Part shown: piece by piece, positions 52,514-60,969 of the stretch
How the letters are laid out: the number at the start of each line of letters is the position of its first letter
How positions within the stretch are numbered: the first letter of the stretch is position 1
Position numbers and translations under genes: made by a program
Source: Roseiarcus sp963765375
Lineage (GTDB): Bacteria; Pseudomonadota; Alphaproteobacteria; Rhizobiales; Beijerinckiaceae
Reading direction: 5' to 3'
DNA length: 64,000 nt
Assembly: GCA_963765375.1 (NCBI GenBank)
Contig: CAVXVZ010000014.1
Coordinates: forward strand, 1-64,000
The notes under the pieces: generated by a model
Seen by the model: only the letters and a program-made list of their open reading frames with translations
Told to the model about the DNA's origin: nothing
Databases searched by the model: none

Positions 52514-53051
52514 AATCGCGCGCCTGACGCTTGTGATCGCCGCCACGCTGGCCGCCAACGTCGTCTGTGCGGGCGAGCCCTACGGCATTGGCCGAAAGGC
52601 GACGCCGCAGGAGATCGCCGGCTGGGACATTGACGTGTCGCCGAACGGCGCCGGGCTGCCGCCGGGGCGCGGCGACGTGCGGCAGGGCGAGGCGATCTTT
52701 GCCGAAAAATGCGCCTCCTGCCACGGCGCCCGCGGCGAGGGCAAGCCGATGGACCGGCTGGTCGGCGGCTTGGGCACGCTTCGCGACAAGAAGCCGGAAA
52801 AGACCGTCGGCAGTTTCTGGCCCTACGCGACGACGCTGTTCGACTACGTGCGCCGCGCGATGCCCTTGAACGCGCCGCAGTCGCTCAAGCCCGACGAAGT
52901 CTATGCGGTTTCGGCCTATGTGCTGTTCCTCAACGGGATCGTGCCGCAGGACACGACGCTCGACGCAGACAATCTGGCGAAGATCAACATGCCCAACCGC
53001 AACGGCTTCGTCAGCGCCTATCCGCCGCCCGAGGCCGCGGCCAAACCTTAG
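52503..53051 (+). CDS. SoxD-like monoheme cytochrome c
   Basis: The 182-residue protein has a signal peptide (LTLVIAATLAANVVCAGE) and one heme motif CASCHGARGEGKP, with later YVRRAMPLNAPQSLKPDEVY supplying the axial Met, as in SoxD. The lead sequence YGIGRKATPQEIAGWDIDVS before the heme is the SoxD-type start. It receives electrons from the molybdenum subunit. Coupled to it by an 11-base overlap. No other sox genes are present in the window. Confidence 0.85.
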   Translation: MPDRIARLTLVIAATLAANVVCAGEPYGIGRKATPQEIAGWDIDVSPNGAGLPPGRGDVRQGEAIFAEKCASCHGARGEGKPMDRLVGGLGTLRDKKPEKTVGSFWPYATTLFDYVRRAMPLNAPQSLKPDEVYAVSAYVLFLNGIVPQDTTLDADNLAKINMPNRNGFVSAYPPPEAAAKP

Positions 53052-53140
53052 CCGCCGCCAATGACCGCGCCGACCGGGGCGTCGTTGCAGCGCCATGCCG
53101 CTGATGAGCCGGCCCGGCGGGATCACCAGGGGAGACAGGC

Positions 53141-53458
53141 ATGATCGTCGATGTACGGACCTACACGATGGTTCCCGGGCGCCTCGGCGCCTGGCTCAAG
53201 TTGTACGAGGCCGAGGGCATGCCGATCCATGTACGGCACCTGGGCCAGCCGATCGGCGTCTTCACCACCGATGTCGGCACGGTCAACCAGGTCGTGTTTT
53301 TCTGGGGCTTCGAGAGTCAGGCCGACCGCGAGCGCCGGCGGGAAGCGCTCGAAGCCGATCCCGATTGGGTCTCCTATCGCAAGAAGAGCGCGGACGCGGG
53401 CAACGTCCAGCATCAGGAGTGCAAGATCATCAAGTCGACCAGGTTCTCGCCGATGTAG
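53141..53458 (+). CDS. NIPSNAP family protein
   Basis: A 105-residue ferredoxin-like alpha/beta barrel protein starting MIVDVRTYTMVPGRLGAWLK and carrying FWGFESQADRERRREAL, matching NIPSNAP. These are small dimeric proteins of unclear role, often beside catabolic genes. AGGGGAG precedes the ATG. It is convergent with the TRAP binding-protein gene, with 17 bases between stop codons. Confidence 0.85.
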   Translation: MIVDVRTYTMVPGRLGAWLKLYEAEGMPIHVRHLGQPIGVFTTDVGTVNQVVFFWGFESQADRERRREALEADPDWVSYRKKSADAGNVQHQECKIIKSTRFSPM

Positions 53459-53475
53459 CGGCGGCGCGCCCGCTT

Positions 53476-54480
53476 TCACCCCTGGCGCGCTTCATCGACC
53501 ATGGCGCGGAATGTCTTGACGTTATCCGCGCCGGCATAGTCGGCGATCCGCTGATAGGCAGGCTCCATCAGGGCGCGGAATGGGGCGAGGTCGGGCTGCG
53601 TCGTCGCAAGGCCGGCGGCTTCGAGCTTCTTGATCTGATCAGCTTCGCCTTCCTCCATCAGCTTGCGCATCAGGTCGCCGGCGGCTGTGCTCTCCTCTCG
53701 GAAGATCGTCTGCTGCTCCGGCGTCAGCTTCATCCAGGCGTTCACTCCGACCGTGTGAATCATGTTGTTGTAGATGTGCCTGGTGATCGCGAGATGCTTC
53801 TGCACTTCATAAAGCTTGTTGTAGTAGATCACGGCGATCGGATTTTCCTCCCCGTCCACCACCTTCTGCGCCAGCGCCAGATAGAGCTCAGGGAAGGCGA
53901 TCGCCTGGACGACCGCGCCGAGAGCCTCCATGGAAGCCTGGATCTGCAATTCAGGCGGCGTGCGAAGCTTGAGGCCCTTGACGTCCTCAGGCGCGTTGAT
54001 CGGCCGCACGCTGTTGGTGACGTTGCGAAACCCATAGTCCCAGTTGCGCAACAGGATGAAGCCCTGCTTTTCCGCGAGCGGCGCGAGCCAATCCATCGCC
54101 GGCCCATCCAGGACGCGGAACACGAGCGCCCGACTGTCGAAGATGAAGGGCAGCATCACGGCGCCGAAAGCCTTGTCGTATTTGTCGAGCTGACCCTGGG
54201 TCGGCAGGCCCATGTCGATCGTTCCGAGCTTGATCTGCTGGGCCTGCTCCGGCGGCCCGCCGAGCTGATTGTTGGGGAAGATCATGACCCGGATCCCGCC
54301 GCTGGTGCGCTCGGCGACGCGGTTTGCGAATTGCTTGGCGGCGATATTGGCTGGATGATCCTCCTGCGCGAAATGGGCGAAGCGCAGCGTCAGAGGCGCC
54401 GCCCCGCGCGCGACATACGGCATGGCCAGCGTCGCCGCGGCCGCGCCGGCGGCGGTTCCGATGAGCTCTCTTCGGTTCAT
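53476..54480 (-). CDS. TRAP transporter substrate-binding protein DctP (second system)
   Basis: The 334-residue protein starts MNRRELIGTAAGAAAATLAM, a Tat-like leader, followed by a DctP domain (IRVMIFPNNQLGGPPEQAQQ and VKGLKLRTPPELQIQASMEAL with the substrate-binding Arg). GGGAGGAG precedes the ATG. It lies last in the order GntR regulator - fused DctQM - DctP, a less common arrangement in which the binding protein follows the permease. Confidence 0.88.
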   Translation of the reverse strand: MNRRELIGTAAGAAAATLAMPYVARGAAPLTLRFAHFAQEDHPANIAAKQFANRVAERTSGGIRVMIFPNNQLGGPPEQAQQIKLGTIDMGLPTQGQLDKYDKAFGAVMLPFIFDSRALVFRVLDGPAMDWLAPLAEKQGFILLRNWDYGFRNVTNSVRPINAPEDVKGLKLRTPPELQIQASMEALGAVVQAIAFPELYLALAQKVVDGEENPIAVIYYNKLYEVQKHLAITRHIYNNMIHTVGVNAWMKLTPEQQTIFREESTAAGDLMRKLMEEGEADQIKKLEAAGLATTQPDLAPFRALMEPAYQRIADYAGADNVKTFRAMVDEARQG

Positions 54481-54529
54481 GATCTCCTCCCTTCCTGTCC
54501 TTTATCTCCGAGGTCCAGCCGCTGGCGAC

Positions 54530-56431
54530 TCAGCCATGAAACCCGAAGTGGTTCGGCAACGCGAGCGTAAACCAGGGCACGAATGCGACGATCAGCAAGC
54601 CGGCCAGAACCACGACGAGATAGGGCAGCATCGCGCGCGAGGCCGGCTCGATGTCGCATCGCATGACGGCGCAGCAAACATAAAATCCGACGCCGGCGAG
54701 CGGCATGAAGCCGCCCACGCCCATCGCGATGATAAGGACAATCGCGAAGTGGAGGCCGCTGAAGCCCAGCTTGACTGCAATCGGCAGCAGCAGAGGCGCA
54801 AGCACATTGAGCGACGGCAAGCCCTCGAGCAGCACGCCGACAAAGATCAAGAGCGCGATCGAGCCGATCATGAAGATCGTCGTATTCCCATGGCCGGCGG
54901 CGAGCAGATCGACCAGGCGCTGAGGCAGGTAGGCGATCGTCAACACCCATGAAAAGGCCGAGGCGGCGGTAAAGATGAACAACAGCACGCCGGTGAGCGC
55001 GGCCGTGTTCCGAACCGCACGCAGGAAATCGGCGACAGTCATCTCGCGGTAGACGACCATGGCGAGCACGACGCCATAAACAGCGGCGAGCGCGGCGATC
55101 TCAGTCGGCGTAGCAAGGCCGAGAAGAATCCCGGCGAGCAGCATGCCGGGCATGAGGAGCGGCAGAATTGCGTTGAGCCCGGCGCGCGCAACCGTCAGCA
55201 ACGGGGCGCGGGGAGCGGGCAACGCGCCGGCGCGACGGGCGCGGACAGCGATGAGCGCCATCAGGCACAGCGCAATCACGGCCGCGGGCATCAGGCCGCC
55301 GATGAACATGCCGGCCACCGACACATTGGTGATCGAACCGACGATCAGCATGGCGATGCTCGGCGGCACCGTCTCGCCCATGATCGCCGAGACCGCCAGC
55401 ACCGCGGCGCCTTCCGGAGCGCCGTGGCGGGCGCTCACTTCGTCGCGCATGATCGTGCCGACGGCGGCGACGTCGGCGGGCTTCGAGCCGGACAGGCCGG
55501 AGATCACATACATGCTGACCACCGCGACCTGCAGCAGGCCGCCGCGCAAATGGCCGACCAGCGCGTGGACGAAGCGGATCAGCCGCACGCTGATCCCGCC
55601 CCGCTCCATAACCAGCCCTGCGAGGATGAAAAAGGGAACCGCGAGGAGAATGTAATTCCCGGCGCCGGCGACCATGGTTTGCGGCAGTACGACGAGCGGC
55701 GCCGAGCCGCTCGTCCAGAGGTAGGACGCGGCCGCGAGCAGCAAGACGAAGCCAACCGGAACGCCGGCGAATATCGCGGCGAAAAAGAGACCGAGCGCGG
55801 CGATGATCGAGGAATCGTCGCCCAGCGCCGGCAGCCACGCACCATAAGTCGTCGCCGCCAGCGCCATCGCGGCAAGAAAGAGCGCGGCGACGATGAGCGC
55901 CAGTCTCCCATGTTCGCGCCAGACGCGCGCGGCCGCGTAGAATGCCATCAACGCCATGCCGGCGGGAAGCGGGAGTGCGATCAGCGCGGCGGGCGCCTGC
56001 AGGATCGGCGTGCGCTCAGCCCAGCTTGCGACGATGAACTCGATCGAGGCGACGCCGATCAGTCCGCTCACGAAGAAGACCATGATGTCGGCGAGCGCGA
56101 GGCAGACACGCTCGACCGGTCTCGGGACGAGGTTGAGAATGAGGCGGACCTGCGCATGGTCGCGCCGGCGATACGCCACAGCGCCGCCGATGAAAGCCAG
56201 GATCGACAGCACCAACCGGGCGACCTCGTCCGACCACAGAAATGACTGGCGGAAGAAGACGCGCGCCGCGACGTTGGCCAGCACGAGAAGAAGCTCGACA
56301 AGCAGCGCACCCACGACCATCGTCTCAGCCAGGCGGTCGAGCGTGCGCAGAACAAGCGGCTCTCGTGCGGCGTTGACCGCAGACTCAGCCTTCGTCACCC
56401 TCGGCAGGGCGCAGCCGCCGCCTGTCGACAC
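54530..56431 (-). CDS. Fused TRAP transporter permease DctQM
   Basis: The 633-residue membrane protein joins a small-permease half (about residues 30-190, with SFLWSDEVARLVLSILAFIG and YRRRDHAQVRL) to a large-permease half (about 200-630, with ISGLSGSKPADVAAVGTIM, VSAIMGETVPPSIAMLIVGS and FMPLAGVGFYVCCAV). Gene fusions of DctQ and DctM are known in a minority of TRAP systems. The GTG start at 56431 is uncertain; GTG 56398 is another option, since neither has an ideal ribosome site. It is 49 bases upstream of dctP. Confidence 0.88.
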   Translation of the reverse strand: MSTGGGCALPRVTKAESAVNAAREPLVLRTLDRLAETMVVGALLVELLLVLANVAARVFFRQSFLWSDEVARLVLSILAFIGGAVAYRRRDHAQVRLILNLVPRPVERVCLALADIMVFFVSGLIGVASIEFIVASWAERTPILQAPAALIALPLPAGMALMAFYAAARVWREHGRLALIVAALFLAAMALAATTYGAWLPALGDDSSIIAALGLFFAAIFAGVPVGFVLLLAAASYLWTSGSAPLVVLPQTMVAGAGNYILLAVPFFILAGLVMERGGISVRLIRFVHALVGHLRGGLLQVAVVSMYVISGLSGSKPADVAAVGTIMRDEVSARHGAPEGAAVLAVSAIMGETVPPSIAMLIVGSITNVSVAGMFIGGLMPAAVIALCLMALIAVRARRAGALPAPRAPLLTVARAGLNAILPLLMPGMLLAGILLGLATPTEIAALAAVYGVVLAMVVYREMTVADFLRAVRNTAALTGVLLFIFTAASAFSWVLTIAYLPQRLVDLLAAGHGNTTIFMIGSIALLIFVGVLLEGLPSLNVLAPLLLPIAVKLGFSGLHFAIVLIIAMGVGGFMPLAGVGFYVCCAVMRCDIEPASRAMLPYLVVVLAGLLIVAFVPWFTLALPNHFGFHG

Positions 56432-56477
56432 CTCGCCCTACCGCGCTGCGTTGTTCGCCGCGCGATATGGCCCCGGT

Positions 56478-57341
56478 TCAGCAGCGGCGCTCCTCGGTCT
56501 CCGCATGGCTTTCCTCCCTGGCGGCCTTCATAAGGCGAGGCCGTGCTTTTCGACCGTTGACCGGCGGTTCGCGCGTCCGCGCGCCGTCGGCAAAATAGTT
56601 GGGGTTGAGACGGCGAATGTCTGGAATGTCGGCAAGAAGTCCGTCGAGATGAACGCCCATCGCCAGAGCGGCGCGCGCGCCGTCGCCGGATTCAATCGCA
56701 GCCGCGATGGCGGCGTGTTCGCGGATGGCGCGCGCCATGCGGCCCTCCTGCGGCAATGTCAGGCGCCGGTAGCGATCGACATGAACTTTGACTTGTTCGA
56801 CCAGCGCCCAGATTCCGCGATAGCCAGCAGCCTCGGCGATGGCCCCGTGAAACGCCTCATCCGCCTGGTGAAAGGCATTGCGATCGCTGGCTCTGCTTGC
56901 TTCGCGCTGGCGCTCCAAGTGGGCGAGGAGGGCGATGATCTGGCTGCGCTGGCCGCGCTCGGCGGCGAACCGCGCCGATGTCTCCTCAAGCGCCTTGCGA
57001 ATAACGATCGTCTCGGGAAGCGCGGCAAGCGGAATGCGCGCCGCGAACGTGCCCGACTGCGGGAATATCTCGATGAGCCCCTCGTCGGCGAGTTTGCGCA
57101 CCGCCTCGCGCACCGGCGTGCGGCTGAAGCCGTAAGACCGCGCCAGCTCGGCCTCGGAAATCGGTTCGCCCGGCAGGCGTTTGAGGGAGACGAGTTCGGC
57201 GCGCAAATCGGCGTAGATCTTGGCCCCGATCCCGCGGGCGCCGACGCCGCCCGCCCACGGCCTGCGGATGGAAGTCCCCTGTATCGACAGGAGCGCAGTC
57301 AGCGGACTCGCCTCAATCTCATCACGGCGCCTTCCAATCAC
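56478..57341 (-). CDS. GntR family (FCD domain) regulator
   Basis: From GTG 57341 the protein has about 287 residues: a winged helix (about 50-115, with SRTPVREAVRKLADEGLIEI, the classical GntR recognition helix) and an all-helical FCD effector domain. The latter holds Asp and His metal-ligand positions (RNAFHQADEAFHGAI and REHAAIAAAI). It presumably senses an organic or sugar acid taken up by the TRAP system downstream. The start is unclear because no ATG is available; a TTG at 57347 is also possible. A palindromic operator candidate lies just upstream. Confidence 0.83.
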   Translation of the reverse strand: MIGRRRDEIEASPLTALLSIQGTSIRRPWAGGVGARGIGAKIYADLRAELVSLKRLPGEPISEAELARSYGFSRTPVREAVRKLADEGLIEIFPQSGTFAARIPLAALPETIVIRKALEETSARFAAERGQRSQIIALLAHLERQREASRASDRNAFHQADEAFHGAIAEAAGYRGIWALVEQVKVHVDRYRRLTLPQEGRMARAIREHAAIAAAIESGDGARAALAMGVHLDGLLADIPDIRRLNPNYFADGARTREPPVNGRKARPRLMKAAREESHAETEERRC

Positions 57342-57354
57342 GGTCAAAGCTAAT

Positions 57355-57364
57355 ATACTAGTAT
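57355..57364. promoter_or_regulatory. Candidate operator of the GntR regulator
   Basis: ATACTAGTAT is a perfect 10-bp palindrome flanked by TTGACG (57371-57376, on the minus strand). It lies in the 120-base gap between the divergent regulator and SDR genes, where a GntR/FCD operator would be expected. It is the only strong palindrome in that gap. Confidence 0.45.
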
Positions 57365-57460
57365 CCCACGTCAAGCGCCAGTTTGGCGAAGCGGGTGTCT
57401 GGGGCGCAAATCGGCGGAGATCGCGGGTCACACCGGCCGCAAACTGGAGGATGAGGCGGC

Positions 57461-58267
57461 ATGACCGACTATCGGCGTCTGTTCGATCTGACCGGCAAGT
57501 TCGCGGTCGTGCTTGGCGCCGCCTCGGGGATCGGCAAGTCTTCCGCGCAGGCCTTGGCCGAGTTGGGCGCGACCGTGGTTTGCGCCGATCGCGACGGCGG
57601 CGGCGCCGAGGCGACGGCGGCGGCAATTCGTGAGCAAGGCGGCGCGGCCGAGGCGATCGTCGCCGACGCCGCCAGCGCTTCGGCGGTCAAGGGCCTCGCC
57701 GACCTGGTCAGAGCAAAGCGTCCCCGTATCGACATCGCCGTCACTACGCCGGGATTGAATATACGCAAGACAATTCTCGACTACACCGAAGAGGACCTTG
57801 ATCGCGTCGTCACCCTCAACCTCAAAGGGACCGTCTATTTCTTCCAGGCGTTCGGGCGTATCATGATGGAGCAGGGAGGGGGCAGCATTATCGCCTGTTC
57901 TTCCGTGCGCGCGGTTACGATAGAGCCGGGCCTTGCGGTCTACGGCAGCACCAAGGCGGCGATCGGCCTGTTGGTCAAGGGCTTCGCGTCGGAGGTCGGC
58001 CGCTTCGGGGTCCGCGTCAATGCGATCGCTCCGAGCATCGCAGAGACGGCGCTGACCGAACCGTTCAAGCAGCGGCCCGACATCCATAAGCTCTACGCGG
58101 CGCACACCGTGTTCAATCGCTGGAGCAAGGCCGACGAGGTCGCTTGCGCCGTGGCCTTTCTGGCCTCCGACGCGGCGAGCTATGTGAGCGGGAGCACGTT
58201 GTTCGTGGACGGCGGCTGGACCGCGATCGACGGGCCGCCGACCGGCCTCACGCAGCTCACGCGCTGA
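57461..58267 (+). CDS. Short-chain dehydrogenase/reductase
   Basis: The 268-residue SDR has the cofactor loop LGAASGIGKSSA, the acidic end of the second strand CADRDGG suggesting NAD(H), the active-site block ACSSVRAV, YGSTKAAIG, and the C-terminal DGGWTAIDGPPTG. The usual NNAG is changed to TTPGLN, seen in some sugar-acid or gluconate-type SDRs. It is divergent from the GntR-TRAP operon and shares its regulatory region, so it probably oxidises the imported compound. Confidence 0.87.
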   Translation: MTDYRRLFDLTGKFAVVLGAASGIGKSSAQALAELGATVVCADRDGGGAEATAAAIREQGGAAEAIVADAASASAVKGLADLVRAKRPRIDIAVTTPGLNIRKTILDYTEEDLDRVVTLNLKGTVYFFQAFGRIMMEQGGGSIIACSSVRAVTIEPGLAVYGSTKAAIGLLVKGFASEVGRFGVRVNAIAPSIAETALTEPFKQRPDIHKLYAAHTVFNRWSKADEVACAVAFLASDAASYVSGSTLFVDGGWTAIDGPPTGLTQLTR

Positions 58268-58286
58268 CGAGAGAGCGCGGCTTGAT

Positions 58287-58305
58287 CATGGCGTTCCACG
58301 CCATG
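58287..58305. terminator. Hairpin between convergent genes
   Basis: CATGGCG and CGCCATG form a 7-bp perfect stem with a TTCCA loop, 20 bases after the SDR stop. No T-run follows, so it is a weak or Rho-aided terminator at best. Confidence 0.4.
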
Positions 58306-58414
58306 CGCCTGATACCGCATCGCTTTCAATGTCCCGCGCACCGCGCTCTTCATTGATCCGGCTTTTAAGACGTTCCTGGCAAAAGGGCGGCGCATTTTTC
58401 GCATCAGGTGGGCG

Positions 58415-59221
58415 TCATTCTGCGCCCAAACGCCTACTGCGCCGCTTATCGTCAGCCTCGGCGAGCCGCGCGGCCTCGGCGCGACGCGAGGCGCGCGAGC
58501 TTACCTCCTGGTACCGGCTCAGAGAGTTCGTCAGGTGCCGGCGCGCCGCCTTGCGGGCAGCTGCGGTGTTCTGGTCATGAATTGCTTCATAAATCGCGAC
58601 GTGCTCGGTCTGAATCCGGCGCAGATATCGCAGCCGGTCCGGGTCGCTGCCGCTCGCGACATTGAGGATCTGGCGAGGAATGATGAAATTCCCCAAAAAC
58701 TCGAGGAATTGCGGGAAGTAGCGATTATGGACGCCGCGAAAGATCGCCAGATGGAACCCGAAGTCGGCATCGACCGCGTTGCCGCCGACTTCGATCTCGG
58801 CCTCGACCGAGCGCAGGGCGGCCTCTATCTGGACGAGGTCGTGCTTTGTCCGGCGCTCGGCGGCGAGCCCCGACGCCTCGATCTCCAGGCCCATGCGCAA
58901 TTCGAGGATTTGCAGCACGTCCTTGGCGGATTTCACCTCATCGGGATCGATGCGAAATGGCCGGCGCTGCACGTCCGCCGGCACGAACGCGCCCAGCCCC
59001 TGGCGGGTAATGACCAAGCCATCCGCCCGGAGCGCCGCGACCGCCTCCCGCACCACCGTGCGGCTGACGCCGGTGGCCAGCGAGAGCTCCTGCTCGGTCG
59101 GCAGGCGAGCTCCCGGCTGCAGGCGGCCGCTGAGAATTTCGGCGGTCAGCCGCTGAGTCAGCTCCTGGGTCCGATTGAGCGCCGGGCCTAGCGCAAGAGA
59201 GAGCGTTTTGCTTTTCTTCAC
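58415..59221 (-). CDS. FadR/GntR family regulator with FCD domain
   Basis: The 268-residue protein has an N-terminal winged helix (RLPTEQELSLATGVSRTVVREAVAALR split around SRTVVREA, and GLVITRQGLGAFV), then a helical FCD domain with metal-binding positions in DADFGFHLAIFRGVHNRYF and QTEHVAIYEAIHD. It resembles UxuR/LldR-type regulators of sugar-acid or organic-acid catabolism. It is a second, distinct GntR protein in this region and could control the KdgD-ABC genes on its other side. Confidence 0.87.
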   Translation of the reverse strand: MKKSKTLSLALGPALNRTQELTQRLTAEILSGRLQPGARLPTEQELSLATGVSRTVVREAVAALRADGLVITRQGLGAFVPADVQRRPFRIDPDEVKSAKDVLQILELRMGLEIEASGLAAERRTKHDLVQIEAALRSVEAEIEVGGNAVDADFGFHLAIFRGVHNRYFPQFLEFLGNFIIPRQILNVASGSDPDRLRYLRRIQTEHVAIYEAIHDQNTAAARKAARRHLTNSLSRYQEVSSRASRRAEAARLAEADDKRRSRRLGAE

Positions 59222-59441
59222 CGGGTTTGCCGATCGAGTCCCCGCTAGACGATTATTACACGAGCCGCCGACGCTACAAGTCCCCGCTCGCCGCTGCCCG
59301 CGGCAGACGGCCTCTTGCGATCATCCCGCTCCAGCGACCCGCGTTCATCGGCGCGAGGCGCCGAGCTCAGGGCGCGCCGCCGACGATCCAGCGGCGACGC
59401 CGATTGCACATATCAGATATAAGGTCATCATACGAATCTCC

Positions 59442-59470
59442 TTGTCGCTAGGTTGCTTCCGATATATTCT
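59442..59470 (+). promoter_or_regulatory. Possible sigma-70-type promoter of pqqA
   Basis: TTGTCG (59442-59447) and TATTCT (59465-59470) are separated by 17 bases and lie about 50 bases before the pqqA ATG. The match is moderate and no other signal supports it. Confidence 0.3.
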
Positions 59471-59521
59471 GCAGCGAGGGCGGGCGCTGTCCGCGCTCAC
59501 CAACGGTCAAGGGAGCGAAAT

Positions 59522-59599
59522 ATGTCCTGGACGACCCCCGTTATCGTGGAAGTATGCATCGGCATGGAAATCACCAGCTACGTGTCGGCCGAAATCTGA
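59522..59599 (+). CDS. pqqA: PQQ precursor peptide PqqA
   Basis: A 25-residue peptide is encoded from ATG 59522 to TGA 59599, starting MSWTTPVIVEV and ending SYVSAEI. The core CIGMEITSY places Glu16 and Tyr20 at the invariant E-x-x-x-Y spacing that PqqE crosslinks when PQQ is made. GGGAG lies seven bases before the ATG. Length, motif and ribosome site all agree. No pqqB, C, D or E genes follow, so this is a stand-alone copy. PQQ-type enzymes elsewhere in the window would need the cofactor. Confidence 0.88.
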   Translation: MSWTTPVIVEVCIGMEITSYVSAEI

Positions 59600-59871
59600 T
59601 CGGCTCGGCGTAGCCAGGCGGTTAGTCGCGCTTGGGTCGCGGCTCATGTGACCGGCGGCGGATTTTCCTGAATGCGAGTTCGCCGTTCCGGTCAATGATG
59701 TGGGCGGACGGATGCGCCTCACCAAGCCGGGCGGTGACGCCGCTCTTCAGCCGAACATGGAGGCGTTAGCGCTTCATGCCCGTCTTTCGGGATGGCAGAC
59801 CGTTTCAAGCCGGACAAACGCGACGCGGGGCCCGGCGGCCTTCAAGGTTCCTGATCTGAAGAGATCGTTTC

Positions 59872-60834
59872 ATGGCCCGTTCCCCCGAGCGTTTGAAATC
59901 GGCTATCGGGTCGGGATTGCTGTCCTTTCCGGTCACGCATTTCACTGACGAGGGCGCTTTTGCGCCACGCCCCTATCAGGAGCACATCGACTATCTTGTT
60001 GGTCACCGCCCAGCAGCCTTGTTCGCGGCCGGGGGAACCGGAGAGTTCTTTTCGCTCCAACTCGCCGAGTACGAGAGCGTCGTCGCCGCTGCGGTCGAGT
60101 CCGCCCGGGGCAGACTGCCGGTCGTCGCGGGCGTCGGCTATGGAACGGCGCTGGCGATCGAATTTGCCACGCGAGCGGAGAAGGCCGGCGCGGACGGAAT
60201 TCTGCTGCTGCCGCATTACCTGATCCAGGCCGAGCAGGAAGGGCTTTATCGCCATATCGTCGCGATCTGCCGCGCCATCGGAATCGGCGCCATCGTCTAC
60301 CATCGCGACAATTGCCTGTTCGAACTCGACACCATCCGAAGGTTGGCCGACGCGTGTCCGAATTTGATCGGCTTCAAGGACGGCCATGGCAATGTCGAGC
60401 AACTGACCTGTCTGCGCGCCACCCTCGGCGACCGGCTGGTTTATGTCGGCGGGATGCCGACGGCGGAGGTTTTCGCCGCCGCCAATCGGGCGATCGGCAT
60501 CTCGACGTATTCTTCCGCGATCTTCAATTTTGCGCCTGAATTTGCGCAGCGCTTCTTCGCGGCCGTCCATTCGGGCGACGGCGCGTTTACCAACGAAGCG
60601 GTGCGGAGTTTCTTCATCCCCTATCTGGCGCTGAGGAACCAACGTCGCGGCTATGCGGTCAGCATCGTCAAGGCGGGCCTTCGCGTCGTGGGCCGGCCCG
60701 CCGGCCCGGTTCGCGCGCCTCTGCTCGATCTTACCGCGGATCAAGAGGCCGTGTTGGCGGGACTGGTGGCGCGGGCCATTGGCGCGATTGCGTGCCCGCC
60801 GGCGGCCGCCGCCGGAGCCGAGTTGGCTCCGTGA
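59872..60834 (+). CDS. 5-dehydro-4-deoxyglucarate dehydratase (KdgD)
   Basis: The 320-residue protein belongs to the DapA superfamily and matches KdgD, which converts 5-keto-4-deoxyglucarate to 2-oxoglutarate semialdehyde in D-glucarate/galactarate breakdown. It has FAAGGTGEFFSL (substrate loop), GAIVYHRDN with the catalytic Tyr and LIGFKDGHGN with the Schiff-base Lys. GAAGAGA lies before the ATG. It is the first gene of a run leading into a sugar ABC transporter, and sits beside a FadR-type regulator, consistent with an inducible sugar-acid pathway. Confidence 0.88.
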   Translation: MARSPERLKSAIGSGLLSFPVTHFTDEGAFAPRPYQEHIDYLVGHRPAALFAAGGTGEFFSLQLAEYESVVAAAVESARGRLPVVAGVGYGTALAIEFATRAEKAGADGILLLPHYLIQAEQEGLYRHIVAICRAIGIGAIVYHRDNCLFELDTIRRLADACPNLIGFKDGHGNVEQLTCLRATLGDRLVYVGGMPTAEVFAAANRAIGISTYSSAIFNFAPEFAQRFFAAVHSGDGAFTNEAVRSFFIPYLALRNQRRGYAVSIVKAGLRVVGRPAGPVRAPLLDLTADQEAVLAGLVARAIGAIACPPAAAAGAELAP

Positions 60835-60969
60835 TCGACCAATGCGACCGGGTCGGCATCGACGCCGCAACACTGACGGCCGCGTTGGCGCGATGTTTCG
60901 AACACGTGTAAGGTCACAGGAAAGCCAACGATGCGCGCCTACGTCGCGGCGCGAGCGAGGGAGGAAGAA

